Assembly (NCBI GenBank): GCA_016928125.1
Contig: JAFGLK010000571.1
Span: 1-5,257, forward strand
DNA length: 5,257 bases
Direction: 5' to 3'
Source of the DNA: Anaerolineae bacterium
Lineage (GTDB): Bacteria; Chloroflexota; Anaerolineae; UBA1429
The notes under the pieces are model-generated. The model was not told where the DNA came from. It made no database searches and saw only the letters and a program-made list of their open reading frames with translations. This document shows, in pieces, positions 1-5,093 of this stretch. The translations under genes were made by a program, and so were the position numbers. The stretch's first letter is position 1. The number at the start of each line of letters is the position of its first letter.

Positions 1-56
1 CCGCCACGCCGGGGCCAGGCTGCCCCGAACGTGAGCACTGCACCAAAGGAAGGCCC

Positions 57-722
57 ATGACTCAACAAGCGCTATCGTTCACCAAGGAAATCGTCAAGAC
101 CGTCCATCTGGGCTATCTGCTCCATCTGCCCAGCGCCTATGATCAGGATCCAGAGCGGCTTTGGCCCTTGATCCTCTTCCTGCACGGCGGGGGCGAGCGC
201 GGCGCTGACCCCCACGTGCTCAAGATCCACAGCATCCCCATGATCGTCGAGGCGCAGCCCGACTTTCCCTTTGTGGTGCTCTCGCCCCAGTGCCCGGCCG
301 ATTCCTCCTGGGTCGAGAACCTCGAGGCGCTGGACGCCCTGCTGGAGGAGATCTGCAGCGCGTACCGCGTGGATCGGCGCCGCCTGTATCTGACCGGCCC
401 CAGCATGGGCGGCATGGGCACCTGGTCCTATGCCGTCGCCTACCCCGAGCGCTTTGCGGCCATCGCCCCCGTCTGCGGCGGGATGCGTTACGTCAACCCG
501 CAGCGCGTCTGCGTGTTGAAGGACCTGCCGGTGTGGGCCTTTCACGGCGCTTTGGACCCGATCGTCCCGCTCGAGATGTCGCAGGTGCTGGTGGACGCGC
601 TCAAGGCCTGCGGCGGCAACGTGCGCTTCACCGTCTATCCCGAACGGGGCCACGACGTGCACGTGGAGACGTACGACAACCCGGAGCTGTACGACTGGTT
701 CCTGGCGCACAGCCGGCCGTGA
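57..722 (+). CDS. Alpha/beta-hydrolase, esterase/dienelactone hydrolase-like
   Basis: A 221-residue serine hydrolase of the alpha/beta-hydrolase fold, close to the predicted peptidase, phospholipase/carboxylesterase and dienelactone hydrolase groups. The likely reaction is hydrolysis of an ester bond; the substrate cannot be read from sequence. Visible motifs are the oxyanion-hole segment LFLHGGGERG (residues 40-49), the nucleophile elbow GPSMGG with Ser116, the acid in GALDPIVP (Asp167) and the base in GHDVH (His199), so the triad is complete and correctly ordered. There is no signal peptide or membrane segment, so it should be cytoplasmic, unlike the many secreted relatives. The start is supported by AAAGGAAGG at 45-53. 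It is the only plus-strand gene and ends 25 bp from the convergent phage-like cluster, so it is probably a host gene. Two frames are open across bases 1-56, so an upstream gene could end at 34 or overlap this start in an ATGA at 57-60; neither can be chosen. Confidence 0.9.
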   Translation: MTQQALSFTKEIVKTVHLGYLLHLPSAYDQDPERLWPLILFLHGGGERGADPHVLKIHSIPMIVEAQPDFPFVVLSPQCPADSSWVENLEALDALLEEICSAYRVDRRRLYLTGPSMGGMGTWSYAVAYPERFAAIAPVCGGMRYVNPQRVCVLKDLPVWAFHGALDPIVPLEMSQVLVDALKACGGNVRFTVYPERGHDVHVETYDNPELYDWFLAHSRP

Positions 723-747
723 GGCGGTCAGATCGCGAGAGCGGCGC

Positions 748-2727
748 TCAGGCCCCTGCCAGCGTCAGGCGGGAGGTAAAGCGCGCCCGCAGGCCGCGCC
801 ATTGCTCCTCGATGGCCGTGATGGTCTTGCGTCGGTCGCTGGCCGGGACGTTGTCAACGTGGGCATACACATCGACCTCGTCCCAGGGCTCGAGCTCGGG
901 GCGCAGCATCAGCGTGAGCTCGTGCCGTGTGCCTGCGATCGCCGCCCGAGCCATGGCATAGTCCGCGAGTTGGGTCGCCAACGTGCTGTTGAGGATGCGC
1001 CAATCGGGGGCGGTCTCGTGAAAGCTGCGGCCCTGCAGCATGGCCAGGGCCGGACTCTCGGCGTGCACGGCGACGGCGTCGCCGATGGCAGCAATGCTGG
1101 TGGCGCCATGGGCGGCGAGGGCAAAGCCCGCGCTGAGGATCTCGCCCTGGTCTCCGAGGGCGGGCACGCTTCCGGGGGCATGGGTATCGAGGACGTGAGC
1201 GGCGATCGTGCCGTCCTCGGCGCACCGGGCCACCGCGCCAGCGGTCTGGAGCAGGTCCAGGAGATGCGCCCGCAGCGAGCGCCCGGGACGCAGGGTGTAG
1301 GGGGTGCAGGTCTGGCTCCAGATGGCGTCGGCGTCGTCGCTCCACGCCAGGCCGGCCAGGGCGCAGATCTCGAGGGCCAGCCAGCGGAGCGAGCGGTTGG
1401 TGAAGGTCAGCGGCTCGCGGGGTGTGTGCATCTCGAGCAGGCCAAAGCCGTCCACCGCCTCGACCGTGACCAGCCCGGCGCCCTGGTACTCGCTGCGAGT
1501 GGTGCGCGTGATGTAGTGAGGGTCGAGTGCAATCGTCTCGGGGCCTGCGCTGGTGATCCAGCCGCGCGCGATGAGGACGCTGGAGAGCGGCGCGAGCTGG
1601 CCCTCGGCGAACGCGAAACCGGCTGTGGCATGGGGGCGATGCGCGCCCGTGGGATCCACAAAGGTCGCCGAGAGGATGCCCGGCTCGTGCTCGCGCTTGG
1701 TGCGCGTGTACTCGAGCAGATCGACGGCGTCCGCGTGTCCGTCCGTGTCGTCCGTCTCGTAGACGTCGGTGCGGTGCACGGCCCGGTCGTTGCCCGCATA
1801 GAGGCGCTTGGCGCTGGAATCCCAGGCCAGGGCCATGCGCTGCCAGAGGCTGTAGTCGGTGTCGAGGGCGCATTCGGCGCCAAAGTGGTAGCATTCGGTA
1901 ACCAGGTCGTAATTGTAGCGCACAATGGGACGGGCCCAGGATGGCGTCCCAGAGTAGCGGTCGACATACGAAATGGCCCAGCGGTTGGAGCCGAGGGCGG
2001 CGATGGAGGGGTAGCGCGGGCTGGCGTCGTCGGGGGCGGCCTGATCGCCGCCTGGGGCGAGGGTGCGGACTGAGCCGGAAACGAGGCCGCTGTTGATGCG
2101 TTGGGTGCGGATGACCTGATTGTGGGCGAACACGATCCGGCCTTCGGTTCCGGCGTCGGGCTGTTGGGCAAAGGCGATGCCGTAGGGCAGGGTGATGCCG
2201 GTGTAGAGATCCCCGCGGTCGCTGATGCTGGACCAGCTGTAGACGTTCCAGGCGTGGATGGTGGTGGTTTGGGTGAGGACGCGGTAGCCGTCGGCGGCGA
2301 GAAAGCTCTGTCCGCTGACGTTGCCCACGAATGTGGGGCCGAGCCATGTGGCGCCATCGTCGTCTGAGCGCAGCATATAGAGGTCGTCGTCTGCGGCGTT
2401 GGTGTAGTAGATGCGGAGCTGGTTGCCGTAGCAGGCCATAGCGACGTCAGAGTCCGTGCGGGCCGTGCTCAGCAGGGTTGTCCAGGTGGCCCAGTCCGAT
2501 CCAGTGCCAGGGCTGGCGATGGCTTGATATTCGATGTTGCCCGCTGTCGAGCGCGCGCGATGCAGCTTGCTGTTGAGCCACACGTGGTCGCTGAAGGTGG
2601 GTGAACTCGAGTCGGTGTAGAGCTCGGTCCAGGCGCGTGCGCTGCGAGCGGGGGTCAGCGTGGCGACAGGGGCGGCGCGCAAGCTCTGGGCGGCGGTGAG
2701 CAGGCTGGATGTGATGCTGCGGGCCAT
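748..2727 (-). CDS. Putative phage tail/hub-like protein with Asp-box propeller-like N-terminal half
   Basis: A 659-residue protein, the last and largest gene of the minus-strand cluster. The N-terminal half (about 45-330) is rich in Trp, Tyr and short beta-type stretches. It carries a textbook Asp-box, SDDDGATW at 121-128 (S-x-D-x-G-x-T-W), as in sialidase-type beta-propellers; RIYYTN, RIVFAHN and RWAISYVDR look like successive blade strands. The C-terminal half (about 340-659) changes character. The stretches VLIARGWITS, LVTVEAVDGFGLLEMH, WDEVDVYAHVDNVP and KTITAIEEQW, and a final RLTLAGA, resemble phage tail-hub or tail-tip proteins; this is a judgement by eye, not a database match. No signal peptide or membrane span is seen. 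The start has GAGGAGGAG at 2731-2739. The inferred role is a virion tail hub or nozzle, possibly contacting surface glycans. An exported sialidase-like enzyme is less likely, because only one Asp-box is visible and there is no export signal. Confidence 0.6.
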   Translation of the reverse strand: MARSITSSLLTAAQSLRAAPVATLTPARSARAWTELYTDSSSPTFSDHVWLNSKLHRARSTAGNIEYQAIASPGTGSDWATWTTLLSTARTDSDVAMACYGNQLRIYYTNAADDDLYMLRSDDDGATWLGPTFVGNVSGQSFLAADGYRVLTQTTTIHAWNVYSWSSISDRGDLYTGITLPYGIAFAQQPDAGTEGRIVFAHNQVIRTQRINSGLVSGSVRTLAPGGDQAAPDDASPRYPSIAALGSNRWAISYVDRYSGTPSWARPIVRYNYDLVTECYHFGAECALDTDYSLWQRMALAWDSSAKRLYAGNDRAVHRTDVYETDDTDGHADAVDLLEYTRTKREHEPGILSATFVDPTGAHRPHATAGFAFAEGQLAPLSSVLIARGWITSAGPETIALDPHYITRTTRSEYQGAGLVTVEAVDGFGLLEMHTPREPLTFTNRSLRWLALEICALAGLAWSDDADAIWSQTCTPYTLRPGRSLRAHLLDLLQTAGAVARCAEDGTIAAHVLDTHAPGSVPALGDQGEILSAGFALAAHGATSIAAIGDAVAVHAESPALAMLQGRSFHETAPDWRILNSTLATQLADYAMARAAIAGTRHELTLMLRPELEPWDEVDVYAHVDNVPASDRRKTITAIEEQWRGLRARFTSRLTLAGA

Positions 2728-2743
2728 GATCTCCTCCTCTCAA

Positions 2744-2852
2744 CTGTAGCCGCGATCCCCCCTCTGCAGCCGCGATCGCTGATCGCGGATCTGATCTGGC
2801 GCCATCGTGGATCGCGGACCCGCTCTTGCGCGATGACCCATCGCGCCTACAG
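2744..2852. repeat. 109-bp palindrome-rich element with imperfect terminal inverted repeats
   Basis: The left end CTGTAGCCGCGATC (2744-2757) and the reverse complement of the right end, CTGTAGGCGCGATG (from 2839-2852), match at 12 of 14 positions. Inside are a perfect hairpin CCGCGATC-gct-GATCGCGG (2770-2788) and a second one, GCGCGATG-acc-CATCGCGC (2828-2846), which overlaps the right end. CTGCAGCCGCGATC at 2764-2777 is a near-direct copy of the left end with one mismatch, and GGATCGCGG recurs at 2809-2817. The element lies between the OB-fold gene and the ribosome binding site of the Asp-box gene. It would be transcribed as structured RNA inside the operon. There is no T-run, so it does not look like an intrinsic terminator. 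It resembles REP- or MITE-like intergenic repeats, but no transposase is present and no target duplication was identified. Confidence 0.6.
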
Positions 2853-2856
2853 CCCG

Positions 2857-2904
2857 CCCTTCGACAAGCTCAGGGTCCGGCCCTTCGACAGGCTCAGGGC
2901 TCGG
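2857..2904. repeat. Two tandem copies of a 24-bp CCCTTCGACA(A/G)GCTCAGGG repeat
   Basis: The copies at 2857-2880 and 2881-2904 are directly adjacent and differ at three positions: A/G in the middle, and TC versus CT near the end. On the minus strand they read in one frame as ALSLSKG and TLSLSKG, a signature often seen in spurious ORFs across repeat-rich bacterial genomes. The array ends 4 bp from the stop codon of the OB-fold gene and starts 4 bp after the neighbouring palindromic element. It is most likely an interspersed genomic repeat rather than coding sequence. Confidence 0.75.
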
Positions 2905-2908
2905 ATGC

Positions 2909-3511
2909 CTACGCGGTTGGAAAGTACGTCGCCATGAACGTGGCGCCCTGGTAGGTGATCACGTCCCCTGCATTGTAGATATAGTACTCGACGGTCGGGT
3001 ACATGGTGGACGCGGGCCACCCGGGTGGCCGCGTGAACACGCAACAGGTGCGCCACTCGCCCGGCGTGGTGCAGGTGACCTGCTGCCAACAGGAGGGCAC
3101 CCCGTTTTGCAGCAAGCGAAATGCGGCAAAGGGGTTGTTGGCGTTGTTGCCCTGCCAGTTGATGGTGAACCAGTACAACGCGCGGCTGGTGCGCTTGGTC
3201 TGGATGGTGAGCTGATAGAGCTGCGTCCAGGCCCCGACGCTCGACAGCGAGAAGGGGCCGAGTAAGGCGCTGGTATAGGCGTTCCAGCCGATGTCCCAGG
3301 GAGGGGTGTCATAGGGACCGACGATGACGATGAAACCGTCGTCGTAGAGCTGGGCCAGCACCTCGCGGCCGCTGGCGAGCAGCACTGGATCCACGTCCGA
3401 TAGAATGCGCACGCCGGTGTAGCGAGCACCGGGCCGCTCGCTGTCGACGAGATCGGCGGTGTGGGCGGCGCTGTTGTAGCTCTGCACGCGAGCACGAATC
3501 ATGCGCTGCAT
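2909..3511 (-). CDS. Putative phage baseplate/spike-like protein, OB-fold N-terminus with beta-rich C-terminus
   Basis: A 200-residue protein. Residues 5-70 (IRARVQSYN, HTADLVDSE, ARYTGVRILSDVDP, SGREVLAQLYDDG, IVIVGPYDTPP) follow the strand pattern of the small OB-fold domain in gpV/gp5-like baseplate spike proteins. After a Trp/Pro linker, residues 80-200 form a separate beta-rich domain with many aromatics and four cysteines (141, 147, 156, 157). It looks like the beta-sandwich domains found in tail fibres or carbohydrate-binding modules, although no family is recognised with certainty. The frame stays open further upstream, but that part overlaps the previous gene and reads as non-native. 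The ATG at 3511 lies one base after that gene's TAA (TAAGATG), with GAGG at 3521-3524 nine bases away, which suggests translational coupling. A second ATG at 3502 is possible. The inferred role is a virion spike, plug or adhesin between adaptor and hub. Confidence 0.6.
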   Translation of the reverse strand: MQRMIRARVQSYNSAAHTADLVDSERPGARYTGVRILSDVDPVLLASGREVLAQLYDDGFIVIVGPYDTPPWDIGWNAYTSALLGPFSLSSVGAWTQLYQLTIQTKRTSRALYWFTINWQGNNANNPFAAFRLLQNGVPSCWQQVTCTTPGEWRTCCVFTRPPGWPASTMYPTVEYYIYNAGDVITYQGATFMATYFPTA

Positions 3512-3512
3512 C

Positions 3513-4151
3513 TTACACCGCCTCGGCGTGCAGCACGCGCGCATCTTGAGCCAGCACGGCCCGCTGTCTGAGCTGGCCCAGCAGCTGGTCAAACTGGCGC
3601 AACCTGATCTCTGACCAATCCTGGAATTGTCTCGGCGTCCAACCGCTGACGGTGACCGTGCCCATGAGCGATTGCGCGTACTGCAGGGCGGCATAGCCTG
3701 AGGCCCCCAGGATGACGGCCTGTTCGCCCTGGGCGTCCAGGGTGGTGGCGGCGGCGCTGTCCAGGCCCTCGATCTCGTGAGGGGCGGTATAGATGATGCG
3801 AATGTCGTCGGCCGCGTCGCCGCTGGGGGCGTCGGTCACATCCAGAAACAGGATGTCGTCGATCAGCATGCTCCAGGCCACCCGTTCGGGCGGGTACTGG
3901 GGGTCGGACGCGTCGTAGGGGTACCAGACATCCACGATCTCCATGTACCCGCTGCAGGCGCTCGAGATGTCGTACTCTCTGGCATCGGCGACGCTCTGGA
4001 CGGTGGCGGCCTTGCGCTGAGGGCTGACGCGCGAGTAGGCGCGCAGGGCGCGGCGCAGGTGCTGGGTGAGCTCGGCGACGCTCCAGTGGACGTTGCCCGT
4101 ATCTTTGAGCTCGGCTTCGACGGCGTCGATCAGTTCACTGGCTGTGCTCAT
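3513..4151 (-). CDS. Putative phage head-tail adaptor/connector protein
   Basis: A 212-residue soluble protein with the layout of phage head-tail adaptors (gp6/gp4/SU10-adaptor type). Amphipathic helices lie at the N-terminus (ELIDAVEAELKD, then WSVAELTQHLRRALRAYSRVSP at 23-44). The middle is a beta-containing core with YMEIVDVWYPYD (69-80), ILFLDVTDAP (100-109) and IRIIYTAPHEIEGLD (117-131). A long helical C-terminus follows (QAVILGASGYAALQYAQS, then a charged helix about 174-200). In virions such proteins form a ring below the portal and join it to the tail. The assignment rests on architecture and motif style, not on an alignment. The start is set by AGGAGG at 4161-4166, nine bases before ATG, and the stop abuts the start of the OB-fold gene, so the two are probably co-translated. 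No signal peptide or membrane span is seen. A generic phage structural protein is the main alternative. Confidence 0.65.
   Translation of the reverse strand: MSTASELIDAVEAELKDTGNVHWSVAELTQHLRRALRAYSRVSPQRKAATVQSVADAREYDISSACSGYMEIVDVWYPYDASDPQYPPERVAWSMLIDDILFLDVTDAPSGDAADDIRIIYTAPHEIEGLDSAAATTLDAQGEQAVILGASGYAALQYAQSLMGTVTVSGWTPRQFQDWSEIRLRQFDQLLGQLRQRAVLAQDARVLHAEAV
3521..3524 (-). promoter_or_regulatory. Ribosome binding site selecting the OB-fold gene start at 3511
   Basis: GAGG lies inside the last codons of the adaptor gene, nine bases before the ATG at 3511. It favours that ATG over the upstream open frame, and over the ATG at 3502, where the spacing would be 18 bases. Confidence 0.5.
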
Positions 4152-4160
4152 GGAGCTGCT

Positions 4161-4166
4161 CCTCCT
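4161..4166 (-). promoter_or_regulatory. Strong ribosome binding site of the adaptor gene
   Basis: A perfect AGGAGG, nine bases before the ATG at 4151. It sits 11 bases downstream (in the transcript) of hairpin A, so it stays free when that hairpin folds. Confidence 0.7.
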
Positions 4167-4177
4167 GTCTTCACCCT

Positions 4178-4225
4178 AGGTCCCCGGCACCTTGCGCCAG
4201 TCTGCTGGCGCGGTGCCGGGGACCT
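4178..4225. repeat. Long hairpin A of the palindromic repeat family
   Basis: The outer arms AGGTCCCCGGCACC (4178-4191) and GGTGCCGGGGACCT (4212-4225) are perfectly complementary over 14 bp. The stem continues, after a 2-nt TT bulge, through GCGCCAG (4194-4200) and CTGGCGC (4205-4211) around a TCTG loop, giving 21 base pairs in 48 nt. It lies between the 64-residue gene and the adaptor gene. There is no T-run on either side, so it is not a standard intrinsic terminator; roles in mRNA stability or as a mobile palindrome are possible. It is related to hairpin B at 4495-4538, which lies in the opposite orientation. Confidence 0.85.
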
Positions 4226-4236
4226 GACTCGTGCGA

Positions 4237-4249
4237 GTGCCCGGCACCT
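4237..4249. repeat. 13-nt inverted repeat, copy at the 3' end of the 64-residue gene
   Basis: GTGCCCGGCACCT is the exact reverse complement of 4457-4469. Its first 11 nt are themselves a palindrome, GTGCC-C-GGCAC, of the same kind as the arms of hairpins A and B. Its last base is part of the stop codon of the 64-residue gene. Confidence 0.7.
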
Positions 4250-4443
4250 CACTGTCGCTCCTTGTCCCGATGCTGCGCCTCGAGCTCGGCGATGGCCCGC
4301 ACGGCCGCGGCGTGGGTGATGAGCTCGACGACCATCTGAACGTCTGCAGCATCGTACGGGCTCCAGCGCAGACGGGCGGCCTTGAAGGCGCTGGAGAGCA
4401 GACGGGTCAGGATCGTGACGGCGGTCTCCATCTCGCGGCTCAT
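4249..4443 (-). CDS. Small helical protein of unknown function (64 residues)
   Basis: No family is recognised. From the ATG at 4443 the product has 64 residues and is predicted mostly helical: METAVTILTRLLSSAFKAARL (5-25), then a WSPYDAAD turn, then VQMVVELITHAAAVRAIAELEA (35-56), ending in a charged tail, HRDKERQ. This gives two amphipathic helices joined by a proline turn, with no clear membrane span. The frame is open further upstream to an ATG at 4506, but that extension is repeat DNA; AGGGAG at 4450-4455, six bases before the ATG at 4443, supports the short form. The gene is enclosed by palindromic repeats in near mirror arrangement. Its place between fibre-like and adaptor-like genes suggests a small accessory virion or assembly protein, or a passenger carried with the repeats. 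Both are inferences. Confidence 0.6.
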   Translation of the reverse strand: MSREMETAVTILTRLLSSAFKAARLRWSPYDAADVQMVVELITHAAAVRAIAELEAQHRDKERQ

Positions 4444-4449
4444 GGCGTT

Positions 4450-4455
4450 CTCCCT
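4450..4455 (-). promoter_or_regulatory. Ribosome binding site selecting the start at 4443
   Basis: AGGGAG lies six bases before the ATG at 4443 and directly follows the inner inverted repeat at 4457-4469. It supports the 64-residue product over the 85-residue open frame that would run through hairpin B. Confidence 0.6.
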
Positions 4456-4456
4456 C

Positions 4457-4469
4457 AGGTGCCGGGCAC
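4457..4469. repeat. 13-nt inverted repeat, copy upstream of the 64-residue gene
   Basis: AGGTGCCGGGCAC is the exact reverse complement of 4237-4249. It lies next to the ribosome binding site of the 64-residue gene. A pairing of the two copies in the transcript would enclose the whole gene and could affect access to that site. Confidence 0.7.
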
Positions 4470-4494
4470 GGCCGCTTTTCTCAGGTTCCTTCCA

Positions 4495-4538
4495 GGTGAC
4501 GGGCACTCGCCAGCAGACTGGCGCAAGTGCCCGTCACC
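4495..4538. repeat. Long hairpin B of the palindromic repeat family
   Basis: The arms GGTGACGGGCACT (4495-4507) and AGTGCCCGTCACC (4526-4538) are perfectly complementary over 13 bp. The stem continues through CGCCAG and CTGGCG around a CAGA loop, with a 2-nt CA bulge. Bases 4508-4526 are the exact reverse complement of 4192-4210 in hairpin A, so the two elements are inverted relative to each other. It lies 10 bp beyond the stop of the 77-residue gene, without a T-run. Confidence 0.85.
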
Positions 4539-4548
4539 CTGTCACGCG

Positions 4549-4782
4549 TTACGTCGCGCTGGTGATGGTCTCCCAGGCCGTGCCGTTCGAGAACTTGAGC
4601 TTGTTCGCGGTGGTATCGTAGACCAGCATCCCCTCGACGCCCGAGGCGGTGGGCAGGCTGGCGGTGGCGATCTGAGGCGGGTAAAAGCCCGCGCTGGCCA
4701 GACTGGCGTCCAGCTCGGCAGCCGACCCCAGGGTGACGCTTCCGGCGGCCTCGACGGTGATCTTCTCGGTTCTCACTTCCAT
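4549..4782 (-). CDS. Small phage fibre-tip-like protein (77 residues)
   Basis: Residues 43-75 hold LPTASGVEGMLVYDTTANKL followed by KFSNGTAWETITSA. This is a form of the GxLxYDTTxNKLKxxNGTAWE segment that recurs in tail-fibre, head-fibre and other virion appendage proteins, usually near the end of much longer polypeptides. Here it makes up almost half of a very short protein, preceded by a valine-rich segment, EKITVEAAGSVTLGSAAELD (6-25). The ATG at 4782 is preferred over the one at 4791 because AAAGGA at 4791-4796 has eight bases of spacing to it, whereas the upstream ATG overlaps that site. There is no signal peptide or membrane span. The likely role is a small virion decoration or fibre subunit. 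A decayed end of a longer fibre gene is possible, but the ribosome binding site and clean stop argue for an intact gene. Confidence 0.65.
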   Translation of the reverse strand: MEVRTEKITVEAAGSVTLGSAAELDASLASAGFYPPQIATASLPTASGVEGMLVYDTTANKLKFSNGTAWETITSAT

Positions 4783-4790
4783 GGCTTGCA

Positions 4791-4796
4791 TCCTTT
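4791..4796 (-). promoter_or_regulatory. Ribosome binding site selecting the start at 4782
   Basis: AAAGGA overlaps the first possible ATG (4791), which therefore has no usable spacing, and lies eight bases before the second ATG at 4782. The 77-residue form is favoured. Confidence 0.5.
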
Positions 4797-4820
4797 CCGG
4801 TGTGTGAGGGCGAGCCAGCG

Positions 4821-5072
4821 CTAGCCGATCGCCCAGGTGAAGGGCACCTTGAGCGGCTCACCGGGATGATCCTGGGCCCAGAACTGACCCACCTTCTCCA
4901 GTGAGCTCGGATGGTGCCACAGGTCGACGCCCAGCGGCTCAAGCAGCTCGATCAGCTGGCTGAGGTAGGCCAGCAGCGACGGGTTGAGCATCTCGCTCTC
5001 GGGGTCATAGTAGCCCCTGTCCGCCAGAAGCTGGAGCTCGGGCCTCAGCAGCGCTTTCATCTTGATGGTCAT
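4821..5072 (-). CDS. Conserved-looking small protein of unknown function (83 residues)
   Basis: No family is recognised. The N-terminal half is helical and leucine-rich (MKALLRPELQLLADRG, then PSLLAYLSQLIELLEPLGVD at 31-50). The C-terminal half has many Trp, His and Pro residues (DLWHHPSSLEKVGQFW, then a WAIG end). It has no signal peptide or membrane span. AGGAGG at 5076-5081 precedes the ATG with only three bases of spacing, which is short but the best option. It lies 21 bp after the stop of the membrane-protein gene and 38 bp before the fibre-like gene, so it is part of the same operon. In this setting a small virion or assembly factor is the likeliest role, but that comes from position alone. 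Confidence 0.6.
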   Translation of the reverse strand: MTIKMKALLRPELQLLADRGYYDPESEMLNPSLLAYLSQLIELLEPLGVDLWHHPSSLEKVGQFWAQDHPGEPLKVPFTWAIG

Positions 5073-5093
5073 AGGCCTCCTCTTCCTGGCACC

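Noticed and set aside
10..27. GC hairpin CGGGGC-CAGGCT-GCCCCG as a terminator
   Set aside because: Only a 6-bp stem with no T-run after it; it may simply lie in coding sequence.
1..60. The end of an upstream plus-strand gene
   Set aside because: Frame 2 is open to a stop at 32-34 and frame 1 to a stop at 58-60 overlapping the hydrolase ATG. Both are too short to judge, so no gene is called.
72..710. A 212-residue minus-strand frame opposite the hydrolase
   Set aside because: Antisense of a gene with complete catalytic motifs; His/Val/Ala-rich with no recognisable features.
802..2073. A 423-residue plus-strand open frame opposite the Asp-box gene
   Set aside because: Low-complexity Gly/Ala/Val-rich antisense reading with no ribosome binding site or motif; the minus-strand gene explains the region better.
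854..2347. A 497-residue minus-strand open frame inside the Asp-box gene
   Set aside because: Extremely rich in Arg, Pro and His with no domain-like pattern; it is an alternative-frame shadow in GC-rich DNA.
2744..2904. A CRISPR array
   Set aside because: The repeats are directly adjacent or nested palindromes with no regular unique spacers.
2847..3089. Open frame ending in the two LSLSKG repeats
   Set aside because: It is out of frame with the OB-fold gene and is made partly of repeat DNA; such LSLSKG tails are a common misannotation.
3512..3694. N-terminal extension of the OB-fold protein up to an ATG at 3694
   Set aside because: It overlaps the adaptor gene by about 180 bp, and the translation (Arg/Ser/Cys-rich) does not resemble the rest of the protein; the ATG at 3511 has a better context.
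4178..4225. Hairpin A as a Rho-independent terminator
   Set aside because: No T-tract on either side, and a strong ribosome binding site for the next gene follows within 11 bases; hairpin B has the same lack of a T-tract.
4444..4506. N-terminal extension of the 64-residue protein to an ATG at 4506
   Set aside because: It would be encoded by part of hairpin B and repeat DNA; AGGGAG points to the ATG at 4443.
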